Shown: positions 1 to 9,794, numbered from the stretch's first letter. The stretch is DNA of 22,779 nucleotides from Cylindrodendrum hubeiense (GCA_014621425.1 JAANBB010000559.1:1-22779); one strand, 5' to 3'. Numbers and translations are program-made. Notes: generated by a model not told the origin, from the sequence alone.

Positions 1-400
1 TTTTGGGCCTGGGCTCGACGAGTCTGGCTGCCAGTCTGGGCGCTGTGCGCTGGGGGCGGCGGCCGCGGGCTTTGGGCTGGCGACGACGGGTTGTGCCTTT
101 TGTTAGCACCAGGACGGCGTCGTAGGGAGGACGACGCGAGGTAGCCTTGGTTGTGGTTTGCTGGCGCTTCGTGTTGGCGCTGCTTTGGGCTGGCGTGGAT
201 GCGCCCCGGGGCTGGCCTAGGCCTTCAGGTGGGCTGGCCGGACTTGCTTTGTGGTGTTTTGGCGGGGGGCTCCAAGGCTCGACTCGAGGGGGGTCGTGTT
301 TGGCTGACGACCGGGAACTCGTGGGCTGGGCTGATGCTGGGCGGGTGCTGGGCGAGACAGGAGGGAGGACGGACTGTGGGAAGCAGAGCTGTCGTTGCGG

Positions 401-424
401 GAGCTTGGGTGTGAGCTTGGGTGT
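401..424. repeat. 12-bp direct repeat, two copies
   Basis: The unit GAGCTTGGGTGT occurs twice back to back and is followed by a partial copy beginning GAGTG. It lies in the G/T-rich part of the gene-poor left region. No function can be assigned. Confidence 0.8.
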
Positions 425-1035
425 GAGTGACAGACTGACTACACGCCGTAGGTGCTTGCGTGAGTGCGTGCGTGTATCGCCCTATCCTTGCCTGCTGTGG
501 ATGGACTGGTGGGACGAGGTCCGTCTGCGTCTCTATCCGCTTAACAGAATCGACTTGCAAACCCGGCGGCGACGGCGTTTCAAAGCTTGTGGTGACGGGC
601 GACTAGCAACTAGGCGATGGGTAAGAAGCTGTCGGCGGGCTGGCGCTCGCTCTCGCTCTCTCCTTGGGCCTCTGCCTTACTTGGGCTTGGGCGTTTGGGC
701 TGTGGTGGCTGACGAGGGGCGCTGCAGGCTGGGAACTGGGGACTTGGGTCGCCGGGGACTGGGCTGTGGGAGGCGGGGTGGAGCAGCAAAGATGCGCGAA
801 GGAGACCACAGCTGACGGCGCTAGAGTCTGTCTGGCAGTGTAAGGCTGAGGCAAGGTTGTGCCGGCGATGGGTCCGTTGCAGCTTGTTGGGATGAGGACG
901 GGCACTTGAGCGACGCCTGTTCAGGGGATCGGGCGCTGTAGTCGTCGCTGCGGCGTGTGAACCTGCCGCTGGCGACTGATTGATTGTCGGGAGGACTGGC
1001 GGTCGAGAAGCTGTCTCCCGAGAGCTGAGAGTTTG

Positions 1036-1075
1036 GTGCGGTACGGTACGGTACGGAGCGGTGCGGTGTGGTGCA
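1036..1075. repeat. Pentamer microsatellite (GTACG/GTGCG type)
   Basis: Eight consecutive 5-bp units are visible. The first is GTGCG, then three exact GTACG copies, then diverging units (GAGCG, GTGCG, GTGTG, GTGCA). The unit length is not a multiple of three and no gene is near, so this looks like non-coding slippage. Confidence 0.8.
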
Positions 1076-1564
1076 ATTGGCCGTCGCCGCCCGCCGTCTC
1101 TGGTGGGGTTCGGATTTGGTCGACGGGGGGTAGAATCGAGGGGGGCGCTGAAAGCCGTCTGCGCTGACGAGAGGCAATTCCCGCCGTTTCTGTCGCTCGT
1201 TCCTGGAAGCTGTGGCCAGGGAAGTCAGTGAGTTGGCCTGTAGAACTGTCGCAGCGCGGTTGAGCCCTGAGATGCCCTGGAGGACACCAATCTGCCTTGT
1301 CCGCCGTCAATTCGTTTCTGATGGATGACGGGCGTGGGTGGATAGGCCATGGACGAGGGTGTGCGTGGGTGTGGGGGGCGTGCGCGTACACACAAACGTC
1401 GACCTCACCTACCTACTTCGTAACCTTGGAGCGCTTTGGGAATCGGGTACCTGGGATAAGGGCTCGATGAAGGTTGCAAATAGGACGTAAACTGGAGCAA
1501 CTGGGGAAGGGCAGACGTTGAAGCTAGCCTAGGGCGGGCTTTCCCTTGTACTGGGAGCTGGTTT

Positions 1565-1600
1565 AGGACGAGGACGGGAACGAGGACGGGGACGGGGACG
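1565..1600. repeat. Hexamer repeat AGGACG/GGGACG
   Basis: Six adjacent 6-bp units (AGGACG twice, GGAACG, AGGACG, GGGACG twice) form a purine-rich tract on the + strand in otherwise gene-free sequence. Confidence 0.8.
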
Positions 1601-2070
1601 ATGGGTAGAAGATGAGATTCGGAATGATGACGAGACGGTGGGGAGAGGACTGATGAGTGCAGACAATGATGATGACGAACCACCAAACTCGGCCACCCAG
1701 CGACGACGTCGTCAAACGTACTCCGTACCCAGGCTCTTTGTTGACGTGGGCCAGCTCGGGGATGACGGGTTTGACAGCAGAGACTACAGGGGGCGACCTA
1801 GGGGATACGATGCTGGGCTCCCTCTCTCCAGGTTCAGATCCAGGAGATGGTTCCATTCGTATTTGTTTCTGGCCCTATCGCGTGCCTATCCTCCTGACGA
1901 ACGAACGCTACAGACAGACATACTACGTGGTAGTGCCACGACGACTGCTGCTCTCTGAGTTTGGCGAGAGTGGGGGCCATCTGGAAGCACTGCGTATGTG
2001 TGAGGCTGAGGCGCAGTGGCACAGCGGAGACGGGAATAGGACGAGCTCGGGTGACAAATGCAGTATGCTC

Positions 2071-2104
2071 GACGAGCGACGAGCGACGAGCGACAGCGAC
2101 GAGC
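2071..2104. repeat. Heptamer repeat GACGAGC
   Basis: Three exact GACGAGC copies are followed by a shortened unit (GACAGC) and a further full copy. It lies just left of the point where strand composition switches from G-rich to C-rich. Confidence 0.8.
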
Positions 2105-2609
2105 CAGATCCAGGACTCTGTCTAGGACTCTGCTCCCCTGGGCCCGTGGCCTGTGGCCTTGTGGGGTCGGCTAACATGCCCGCTATTGGCTCGTCTCCGT
2201 GGCATTGGGCCTCGCCCGGAGGTGGACTGACTGGCTGATCTGAGGCGAATGGTTCCCGCGATTTCACCGACCCGACCGACCATCTGGGTTAATTACAGTC
2301 CTGCACCGTACAGTACTACGTACGTCCTTGGCTCCGTATCTGCTCCGTTTGTGAGAATGCCTTGCCCGCGGATGTCCCAGCTGTGCCTCAAAGTCAATAT
2401 CGCAACTGCTCCATGTCACACTCGCTTCTCCTTTGTCCCCATTCCCGTCCCATGACTTGATGCTGCATGCCCGGTCCTGCGATGGGTTGTTGTCCCGGCC
2501 TCGCCCAGTCCAGGACAAAGCCCTGCGCGAGCCGAGACCAGGCTAGGCCATTGCTCGCTCTGGCTCACTCTGACCAGGCTCTGGTCTCACTTGGCTATCC
2601 GTTGCCCTC

Positions 2610-3053
2610 TCATGCACGGCGCAGATCCCGCCCAGAGGCGCCGTGATGATTGCGAATTATTGAACCTTTTCCCAACGATGCGGATGCCACGAGGCACGAC
2701 CGAGACCCCTCCTGCATCTCCCCAGCCATACCATCCAATCCATCCCACCCACCCGGCCACCCGCCCACACCGTCCACACCGTCCTCGTACAGCTCCGCGT
2801 ATTGCATCATGTCCCCGAAACCCACAATCGCATACCCCATCGTCTCGCTCCCCAAACTCCACACCAGGAAAACCACTTTTGTACCATCGCCAGCCTTCGC
2901 CCCCAGCTTCGCCCAACTCGAACTCTCCGCCCAAGCGCTGCCCGCCATGAGGCTGAGTGCGAAGCAGTGCCTCGTCAACGGCTCCTGGACTGGGGCGCCA
3001 CAGGGGCCCAGCCTGGCAGCAGGGGGTGTCGATTCATGGTTGCTCAGCCGCAC
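2610..3053 (-). other. Doubtful 147-codon open frame, possible gene or relic
   Basis: This minus-strand frame opens with an ATG at 3053. I recognise no family. Its central part (including TKVVFLVWSLGSETMGYAIV, then GFGDMMQYAELYEDG) has a more protein-like amino-acid mix than other frames in the left region. The ends are low-complexity: the tail of the open part is Gly/Trp-rich because of a C-rich tandem tract on the opposite strand (about 2720-2790). No clear splice-linked neighbour was found. It could be a small lineage-specific gene, a decayed exon, or chance. Confidence 0.15.
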
Positions 3054-3520
3054 CCTAAGCGGGAACCAAGCGGAAGCTTGTCTCTGCTACCTCACCCACC
3101 ACCCACTTCTGGCCCCCCCATCTTCACACAGCAGCTTTACGACAGTATTCGTATGAGCTGCGGTTACATCTCGCTGATTTTGGATCACGTGGATCCCGTC
3201 ACGTTCAACACCCGTCCAACACCGTCCAACACCGTACCCTGATTTCCAGTACCCTTTTCCTCCCGAGACACCAATCTTTCGCCGTGGAATCCTCCAATTT
3301 CAGCTTCCCAGTCAAGACTCACAACGTCGCCCATCCCAGTCAAGAGCAGAAGTGCTCTAAATAAAGCATCAGCGGACAGGCACGTGTGGGGCATCAACAC
3401 CACAACCCCTCCCTCACCTGGCACCAATGCGGGGTCCTACTCTATCTCTGCATACGACTTATTGAACGCCAGCCTGTCGGTAGTTGCCAATGCTGGAGAG
3501 CACACCATGCTGGCATTAAG

Positions 3521-3602
3521 AATTGGCTGGCCTCGCCTATCACTTGGTTCTGGCCATCCAAATCTCCACGGGCTTCATCCAATTGGCTGTTGGCTGGCCT
3601 CG
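3521..3602. repeat. Duplicated AATTGGCTG / TTGGCTGGCCTCG segment
   Basis: The 13-mer TTGGCTGGCCTCG occurs at 3523-3535 and again at 3590-3602. AATTGGCTG occurs at 3521-3529 and 3581-3589. Each copy contains ATTGG or TTGG, so CCAAT-type pentamers are repeated. The segment lies about 170 bp beyond the 3' end of the glycerol kinase gene; its role is unknown. Confidence 0.6.
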
Positions 3603-3774
3603 ATTCATGGTCGAGCCCGAGACGCGGCGCTTAACTCAACTGCTTCTATCGTTGCAATCATTGTTCATTTACCACTCGCTATGCTATCTTCATCCTTTTT
3701 TTAGTCAGACATATCGTACACGAGCTGACAGCTTCATTACCCCCCCTCGCTTTCACACCCCGTTGCTCACTCCT

Positions 3775-5611
3775 TTAATCCTCGTCATCCTCATGCTGGA
3801 CCCATCCCCTGCTCATGTCCACTGCCCGCTCCCACCTTCTCCGCATCCGCTTGCGCTGCCGAACCTCAAGCTGAGGCATGAACACTTTGCGGCCCTTGCT
3901 GTTGACCTCATTGAGCTCATCCAGTTCGTTCCAGACACCAGTGGCAAGCCCAGCCGCGATGGCAGCACCGAGTGCCGTTGTCTCACGCATAGCGGGTCGA
4001 TCCACGGGGATACCGCTGAGATCAGCCTGCGTCTGCATACACAGGTCCGAGTTAGACATGCCGCCATCTACCGCTAGTTTCGCGAGGGCGTGGCCAGAAT
4101 CGGTGGCCATGGCATCTAGGATTGCTGCTGTCTGGTGGCAAGTTGCCTCAAGTGTTGCTCGAACAATGTGCCCCTTTTCCGTATGCTGGGTGACACCAAC
4201 TGAAAGAAATAAAGTTAGCTACAATTAACACAAGAGGCAGGGAGACCGAAACTGGGTAACATACAGAGGGTGCCCTTGGCATCGTCAATCCAGTACGGAG
4301 CGAAGAGTCCGCTAAAGGCAGTGACGAAGACAACACCACCATTGTCTGGGACTGTTTTGGCAACAGCATCTACCTCCGCGGATTCCTTGATGATGGAGAG
4401 GTTGTTTTGGAGGAATTTTACACCGGATCCAGCTACAGCGATGCTACCTTCAAGGGCATAAACTGGCTTCCGCCCCTGACCAAAGTCGTACGCAACCGTG
4501 GCAAGCAGGCCCGATTTGGAGATGACGGGCTCATGCCCTACATTGTAGAGAAGGAAACAGCCCGTACCATAAGTATTCTTGGCCTGGCCCGGACTGAAAC
4601 CACACTGGCCCACAAGGGCTGACGACTGGTCGCCCAAGCAGCCGGCGATCGGCGTGCCCTTGAGGGATCCGCGGGCCAGGGAGCCAAAGGCAGTGGGGTG
4701 GGAGGATGGAACAATCTTGGGCAGATCGAGCTTGGTTCGATCGATCTCAAAGAACGAGAGGAGCGTGTCGTCATAGTCCAGGGTGCGGAGGTTCATGAAC
4801 ATGGTCCGGCTAGCATTTGTTGAATCGGTGACGTAGATGGGTCCACCCTCCCGATCATGACCCCCGTTGAGGCGATAGATGAGCCATGAGTCGACCGTGC
4901 CAAACGCCAAGCGCTTCTCGTCATAGGCCTTGCGTACGGAATCGACATTCTGGAGGACCCAAAGGAGCTTGACGCTGGAGGGATAGGTGGATAGGGGGAG
5001 CCCGCAGAGCTCCTGGAGCTTCTCGGCACCCGGGCGGCTCTTCAGCTCTCGAACGAGCGAGGTGGTTCGGGTATCCGGCCAAACGACAGCATTGTACAGA
5101 GGCTCGCCAGTGGTTTTGTCCCAAAGGACGGTGGTCTCCCGCTGGTTTGTAATACCAACTGATCGAATCTCAGACAGGGAATGGCCCTGAGCGACGAACT
5201 TCTCGGTCGCTTTGTCTATGCAGACTTCGACAGACTCAAGGAGCTCGATAGGGTCATGTTCATGCCAACTAGGAATCTGATTAGAATAAATTGAAAGTCA
5301 AAGGGAAGGAAACCATACCCAGAGTGGGGGTACTTGTTCTCAAACTCAATCTGATGGCTGGCAACGGGTTCGCCGTGGCCGTTGAAAATGAGGAAGCGGG
5401 TTGACGTTGTGCCCTGGTCAATGCTGCCGACGAACCAATGTTTTTGTTTCTCCTCCTCTGTTTCAATAATTCCGTTGGGCAGCTGCTCCTCTAGCAACAC
5501 TTCGGCGGTACGAGGTCGCTGAGCTTGTCGAGTATCGTCCAAGCTGCCTGGCTCCATGCGTTCACGCTTGTAAGGCACTGCGCGAGACGCAGTAGCGGTT
5601 GTGAAATCCAT
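3775..5611 (-). CDS. GUT1: Glycerol kinase (FGGY family)
   Basis: This enzyme phosphorylates glycerol with ATP to sn-glycerol 3-phosphate, the first step of cytosolic glycerol use. Three exons are inferred: 5611-5319, 5268-4265 and 4199-3775, giving 573 aa. Intron 1 (5269-5318, GTATGG...CTAG) splits a Gly codon and restores the conserved SGWHEHDP stretch. Intron 2 (4200-4264, GTATGT...TTTCAG, branch GCTAAC) splits a Phe codon and restores KGTLFGVTQHTEKGH. Visible landmarks are the phosphate-binding SIDQGTTSTRF near residues 63-73, the NQRETT segment, the catalytic Asp311 in GDQSSALVGQ, NTYGTGCFLL, the FGGY signature around GVTQHTEKGH, and DGGMSNSD near the C-terminus. About 55 hydrophilic residues precede the kinase fold, longer than bacterial GlpK and shorter than yeast Gut1. 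A second in-frame Met at residue 19 is an alternative start. No targeting signal is obvious. The family assignment is secure. Confidence 0.96.
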
Positions 5612-5737
5612 CCTTGCACACGATGCGGTCGTGAATGACCGTCTACGTTTTACAGTATCGCGGCAAGGGAGCCGTCCCTAGCAGGAGCGTGGAGGTTGGA
5701 ATGTGGGGAAGTGGAAGCTTCGCACGGGGCAGGGGGG

Positions 5738-5780
5738 TAGGGATAGGGATAGGGATGTTGGTGGCGATGGCGATGGCGAT
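5738..5780. repeat. Two adjacent hexamer repeats, (TAGGGA)3 and (GGCGAT)3
   Basis: TAGGGA occurs three times at 5738-5755, and GGCGAT three times at 5763-5780. They lie 130-170 bp upstream of the glycerol kinase start, probably in its promoter or leader. The first resembles but does not match the TTAGGG telomere unit, and nothing else suggests a telomeric origin. Confidence 0.75.
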
Positions 5781-6005
5781 GGCTGGGACAATTTGGGGCG
5801 CTGGAAGTGCAGGAAACGGGCGAGTCTAGGTATAGGGGACAGTGAAGAAGCCGAGCGGGAGGTGAAGATGAAGGAGGAAGCAAAATGAAGACGCGAAAGA
5901 GAGGGAGGACGGGATAAATGTGTCGGGAGACGGCTCGAGGAGGGCGAGTGGGGGAGGACCGGGCCAGTCATTGCGAGCCGCAGTCGCGGGAGAGTGCGGC
6001 GCGAC

Positions 6006-6038
6006 ATTGGCAATAGCATTGGCATTGGCGTTGCCAAT
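6006..6038. promoter_or_regulatory. Cluster of four CCAAT-box pentamers with a palindrome
   Basis: ATTGG (CCAAT on the other strand) occurs at 6006-6010, 6018-6022 and 6024-6028, and CCAAT at 6034-6038. The last two form the inverted repeat CATTGGC-GTT-GCCAATG (6023-6039). CCAAT is the binding site of the fungal Hap/CBC complex. The position is about 400 bp upstream of glycerol kinase and 1.1 kb upstream of the plus-strand gene. Binding is inferred, not shown. Confidence 0.4.
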
Positions 6039-6260
6039 GGCAGGAGCGTGGCAGCTGACATGTGCTTGCGGCGTCGGGGGCCGGAAAGGGCAAGAGGGGA
6101 AGGCGAGGGGGAGGGAGCACGAGGGGGAATTGCCGTCCACTGCCGCTGCCGGAGAGATCGATCGCCGTCACGCGCACTCGCAAGAGCAGGATTGAATTTC
6201 GGTCGAGTTGACTTTTTGCCATGGTGGATCTCAACCCCAACTTGCAGGTCACACGGGGGA

Positions 6261-6316
6261 CTGGGGGGGCCCAGGGGCGGCGGAACCCGCCATTGCGGAG
6301 CCCCGGCCGGCCCCAG
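6261..6316. promoter_or_regulatory. Possible CreA/Mig1-type site cluster
   Basis: Matches to the carbon-catabolite repressor consensus SYGGRG include CTGGGG (6261-6266), GCGGAG (6295-6300) and, on the other strand, sites at 6301-6306 and 6311-6316. Glycerol use is commonly glucose-repressed in fungi, so the location about 650-700 bp upstream of glycerol kinase is sensible. The consensus is short and the region GC-rich, so chance matches are likely. Confidence 0.2.
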
Positions 6317-7154
6317 ATGAGAGAAGAACGTGGTGATTCACCAGCGGGTCGCCAATTTGGGAGCCTGGTTGGTGGACTATCTGTGGGGCTCCAGAGACAA
6401 TGGGGGAATCTAGGCTCGCCTGCCCCCAAATCAACCCCCAAATGCTGAGAAATGCTGAGGTCTATCAAAATTGGGGGACGGCAATTTGATGGGGATGCCA
6501 GGGAGACTACGGGCTTCGTAAAGCCGATATTACGAAGGGCTTCCGCTACTTCCCTGGCCTTGGCTCGGCATAGGATACCCAGCAGCATGGGATCTCATCT
6601 CATCTCACCACATCTTATCTCGGTTCGGGACTGTGAACATGGCCCTTGTCCTCAGGCTGGGAGTGCACGGATCAAAAGAGTCAAGCTTTCGGTCTGAAGC
6701 TCGCAAACATTCACGATTCTCGTCAAATGTGGGAGCCCAAGAACATCAACTATCGAATTGGTGCCTGTCTTGCCTGCCTTGCCTGTCTGCATTGACCCTT
6801 TCTTGTTCCTTCTCTCTTCGGTGACTCCGAGGTTCAGGCGGCCGGCCGAGTCCGGTCCCGAATGGTCCAGACGCAGCATGCAGGAAAGGGAGGTGCAACC
6901 ACAATGATACCTGCTGACAGGATGTCCGTTCCCGCCGAACAGCCAACTGTTCAACTCCCATTTGGTGACAGGCTTGGTTTCCCGGACATGAACACCGAGT
7001 CTCTTCATTCATTGAAGAGAAAGCTCCTCAGTTGATCCCTCCTCACTTCCGAAGTCAAACTGTCCTGTTCCGGTCTTCAACAACTGCCGGTCAATCACAC
7101 CGGACTTGGAGGCATCAACCCCCACAGCTTCGGGCACGTATTCAAGCCACGACG

Positions 7155-8631
7155 ATGCCGACTCCACCATTGCAGAGACAGCTAACCGGAAATCCCGGGT
7201 CCACTGACACGAGGTGAGTGCTGCTTGACTTGGCGTTGCACCATCTACACCCTGCGCATTTAACATGGCTAACGAGCCTCGATCAGAGCGTCCAAAGTCC
7301 CTTGCCTTGTGTCCCCGACGGTTTCCTTCAAAGGACCTTCGCAACAGCGAGACTCCACCTCGGGGTTTACTCCACCCAGCTCGGGCACTGCCAAGCGGCA
7401 TAGACTCGACAGCTCGGATAGCGAACTCTATGACTCAAGACACAAGCGTTTGCGTACCGAAAAGCAGTCACTGCCAGACTCTTCGCCAACCCCGCTGCTT
7501 AATCTACAAACCCCCACAGCCTCGTCTTGTCTCCCCTGGGCTTCCGATGTATCAGTAGAGCAACAAGATTACCAGGAACAAGCTTCCACTCCGTTCATGT
7601 TCTGTGACGTCGGATCGACAGTATCCGTCAGCAGCGCATTACAGAGCACCCATAAGCCTTCACAGGCTCTCAGTGGGCCTGATCCATTCGACGACCCGGA
7701 ACTGGAGCAATTCATGGAGCAAATAAGTGACGACCTAATGACAAGTGTCTTTCCGAGCCAAGCCAACCAAGATGACACTGAAGATACGTTCTCTCTAGCA
7801 GACTTTGACGAGGAGACCATGACTGAGCTTTTAAGTGGATCATCCGGCCAAAGGACTCAGAGACCGCCATCCAGCGTCGTACGAGCGTATGACCGCGACT
7901 CCAGGTCCGCTGATGAATTTGACACAAACCTACAGCACTCTTCCCCAAGCGCCAGTTTGGAACTTGCCGTTCCAGTCAAGGATGATTCACCACTGGAGCA
8001 AGATGTTGATTGGGGTCATGTGCATGAGTCTGCACAGAGGCTGCCAACGGCCAATTCACCAGCTGGTCCCGAGGAGACGAGAACACTTCACCGAGTTGGC
8101 AGTCAAACTACACAACGCGCATATTTTCATATTTTACAGGCTCCAGCCACGAGTAAAACCAGCACCCCTACCCCCTCTATTACACCGTTGCTACTGAAGC
8201 CGCACAAAACGTTCTTTCACATCCAAGAAATGTTGGCTGCCAAGGTGGACATGTTCAAGAACCAACCGGAAGCCGTCTTTGAACTGTTTGCTCGAGTGGT
8301 GTACTCGAGCCGCGAGAACCTTTATCACAAGCAGCACTTTCAGTTTCGAAGTCTGTTCAAGGAGTCCCCGCCATATCCGAATGGGATCCTCATTGGCTAG
8401 GAAGCCGGAGGCCCTCTGGATTGCGCTAGCCGTGAGTTTTTATGGCCGAATGTTGCAGGCACAAAATGTTTTTGTCAGTGCAAACTCAGACCAGACACAC
8501 GATCAGATCCAGGATGGTCAATCGTGGTGCTTTCGATTCGAACAACGTCGTGGAAGGAGATCGAGGGTGTGTTGGATGTGCTGGGAAGGAAGGATTTAGA
8601 CGAGCCTGGTATTTCCAGGCTTGAGGAGTGA
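7155..8631 (+). CDS. Unnamed protein with an in-frame TAG before its conserved-looking C-terminus
   Basis: I do not recognise the family. Exon 1 runs 7155-7213. The intron 7214-7286 has GTGAGT, branch GCTAAC and a TCAG end, and splits an Arg codon. Exon 2 begins at 7287 and reads to TAG at 8398-8400, giving 390 aa. The first two thirds are polar and probably disordered: a basic patch (KRHRLDSSDSE, RHKRLR) that could act in nuclear import, then acidic stretches (DPFDDPELEQFMEQISDDLM, DFDEETMTELL). The last 70 residues before TAG look folded (FFHIQEMLAAKVDMFKNQPE, FELFARVVYSSREN, FQFRSLFKESPPYPNG). Beyond TAG the same frame stays open for 76 codons to TGA at 8629-8631, with REFLWPN, KCFCQCKLR and SIVVLSIRTTSWKEIEGVL. 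That also looks like folded protein, so the intact product may be 467 aa with Trp at position 391. Alternatives are a truncated gene, a recent pseudogene or a base-call error. An acceptor-like tract near 8115-8139 lacks a good donor. Confidence 0.7.
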
Positions 8632-8894
8632 TGAAAGTGTTTCACGTGGAGGGTGCTATTTCTTTTCTTCCCTTTTGCTCACAAATGAGATCGAGGAGCT
8701 TGACACTTTTTGTCTTCTCTATCGCTTCTGTCGATACCAATCGCATGTAGTTCTGTTTCTTATCCCGGCTCTGATGTTATATCCTGCCTCAACCATTTTG
8801 AAGCCCAGTCCAAGTATGTCCAATAAGCCATGACTAAACCCAATCAAATCCCAAACCTTACTTCTACTCTACCTAGAATCCTATTCTACCAAAT
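8632..8894. other. Short intergenic region between convergent genes
   Basis: About 260 bp separate the TGA of the unnamed plus-strand gene from the stop codon of the minus-strand phosphatase gene. It is T-rich on the + strand with tracts such as TTTCTTTTCTTCCC, consistent with back-to-back 3' untranslated regions. No gene is visible. Confidence 0.6.
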
Positions 8895-9729
8895 CTAGTT
8901 CTTGACATTGATCAGGTGGAGATAGGGGCCCATCTTCTCAATGCCGAGCGGGCGCAATTCGAGCTGCTCCGTCGCCGTGAGTTGGGTCGAAGTGCCTTGT
9001 CGACGGCGCCAGCTCTCGCCGGTTTCACGGAGAGCCGCTTCTTCGTCCTTGCCTGTGGGGTCGACGAACTGGTATGAGCGGTACTCGCAGTTAGACCAGC
9101 CAGTGGCTGTATACTTGGTTAGCGACGCCTATCATCTTGCAGTTGTCCGTTCTTCACCGGGATTGCTGTCAGGAGTCGGGAACGGTTCACATACCATGCT
9201 GCTCATCAACACCCTGCCAGTCATCGGTCAGGAAGTGCAGGTATCCGCCGTGAGTGACGACAAGGATGTGCTCATCACCATTGCCGGCGAACTCTCTCAA
9301 AGTGTGGCGGCCCTTCTTGGCGCGAGCCAGCAGCTTCTCCAGGGTGGGCTCATAGGGGCTGTCGGGACCCTTCTCAATCCACGTCTCCTCGACGCGGGAA
9401 TAGTCAGCCTTGCCGGCGAACTCAGCAGAGACCACAGGGACGGCAGTGCCCACGTCGCAGGGCTGCAGCGAGATCTCCTGGAACTCGGGCAGCGCGGTGA
9501 TTGGCAGCAGGTTGTTGTTGCCAAAGGCCTTGAGGCAAGTGTAGACGGTTCGGCGCATCGGCGAGGCCATCAGCTTGGTAAGCTTGGCGTGGTGCGGGAA
9601 GGCGGCGCGCAGGTTAGCGCACTGCTGCTCGCCAAGCGGCGTCAGATCCGGGTCGTGGAGCTGCTCGGCGGCATGAGACAGGTTGTGGAAGCCCTGGGCG
9701 TGGCGGACGAGGTGGATTGTGGGAGCCAT
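8895..9729 (-). CDS. Histidine phosphatase (phosphoglycerate mutase-like) family protein
   Basis: This belongs to the histidine phosphatase superfamily, whose members hydrolyse or transfer phosphate through a phospho-histidine. Two exons, 9729-9195 and 9106-8895, give 248 aa. The intron (9107-9194) has GTATGT, a GCTAAC branch and ACAG, and splits an Ala codon. The start is the ATG giving MAPTIHLVRHAQGFHN, placing the RH motif (Arg9, His10) where the family expects it. The frame is open further upstream, but that extension is low-complexity and spans the TATA box. Other landmarks are the S-P-x-R-R-T segment (ASPMRRTVYT), the EISLQPCDVG region that probably supplies the acidic residue, and the second His (His160) in VVTHGGYLHF. 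Its size suits the small soluble fungal group that includes yeast Pmu1-like proteins rather than glycolytic phosphoglycerate mutase. The substrate cannot be told from sequence. No signal peptide or membrane segment is apparent. Confidence 0.93.
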
Positions 9730-9794
9730 GATGAAGGAGTTGGTGTGGTTGTTTCTCTTGGGTTGCTGAGAAGCGTGGCGAGCGAGCGAGGGAG

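Larger units (their letters stand above)
1..3774. other. Gene-poor region with no convincing coding sequence
   Basis: I see no recognisable protein domain in any frame across this 3.8 kb. Open frames here are low-complexity (Arg/Gly/Trp on one strand, Pro/Ser/His on the other), as expected from skewed base composition. Up to about 2.2 kb the + strand is rich in G and T: bases 241-300 hold 26 G, 11 C, 18 T and 5 A. From about 2.25 kb it becomes C-rich: bases 2701-2760 hold 33 C and 6 G. Several short tandem repeats lie inside and are listed separately. The left part could be the long pyrimidine-rich leader or promoter of a minus-strand gene starting beyond the left edge; that is inference. The right end is the downstream flank of the glycerol kinase gene. 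Confidence 0.6.
5612..7154. promoter_or_regulatory. Divergent intergenic region between glycerol kinase and the unnamed gene
   Basis: No convincing coding frame is present. The half next to glycerol kinase is C-rich on the coding (minus) strand, as is common for fungal leaders, and carries two hexamer repeats. Further out are a dense CCAAT cluster (6006-6038) and a GC-rich block (6250-6320). The right half, towards the plus-strand gene, is mixed sequence with a repeated CTCAT tract near 6595-6610 and a direct repeat AATGCTGAG at about 6440-6458. Transcription starts cannot be fixed from sequence alone. Confidence 0.6.

Noticed and set aside
4730..4745. GGTTCGATCG as a tRNA B box
   Set aside because: It lies inside the glycerol kinase coding exon, and no cloverleaf or A box could be paired with it. 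I found no other tRNA in the window.
5738..5755. (TAGGGA)3 as an interstitial telomere remnant
   Set aside because: The unit differs from TTAGGG, only three copies exist, and the neighbouring (GGCGAT)3 suggests ordinary slippage.
8346..8400. An intron removing the TAG of the unnamed gene (e.g. GTCTGT at about 8351 to CTAG at 8400)
   Set aside because: It would be 50 nt with a poor donor and no branch site, would delete the well-ordered FKESPPYPNG stretch, and would run into a stop soon after the junction in the resulting frame.
8432..8478. GTGAGT...TTTTTGTCAG as a 47-nt intron after the TAG
   Set aside because: The splice signals look fair, but it lies downstream of the TAG and does not remove it. 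There is no branch site, and the spliced frame gives less protein-like sequence than plain continuation.
8279..8599. A frameshift into the +2 frame (RKPEALWIALAVSFYGRM...) as the true C-terminus
   Set aside because: It needs an indel, while the original frame stays open for 76 codons after a single stop and reads more like a folded domain. A single-base stop is the simpler explanation.
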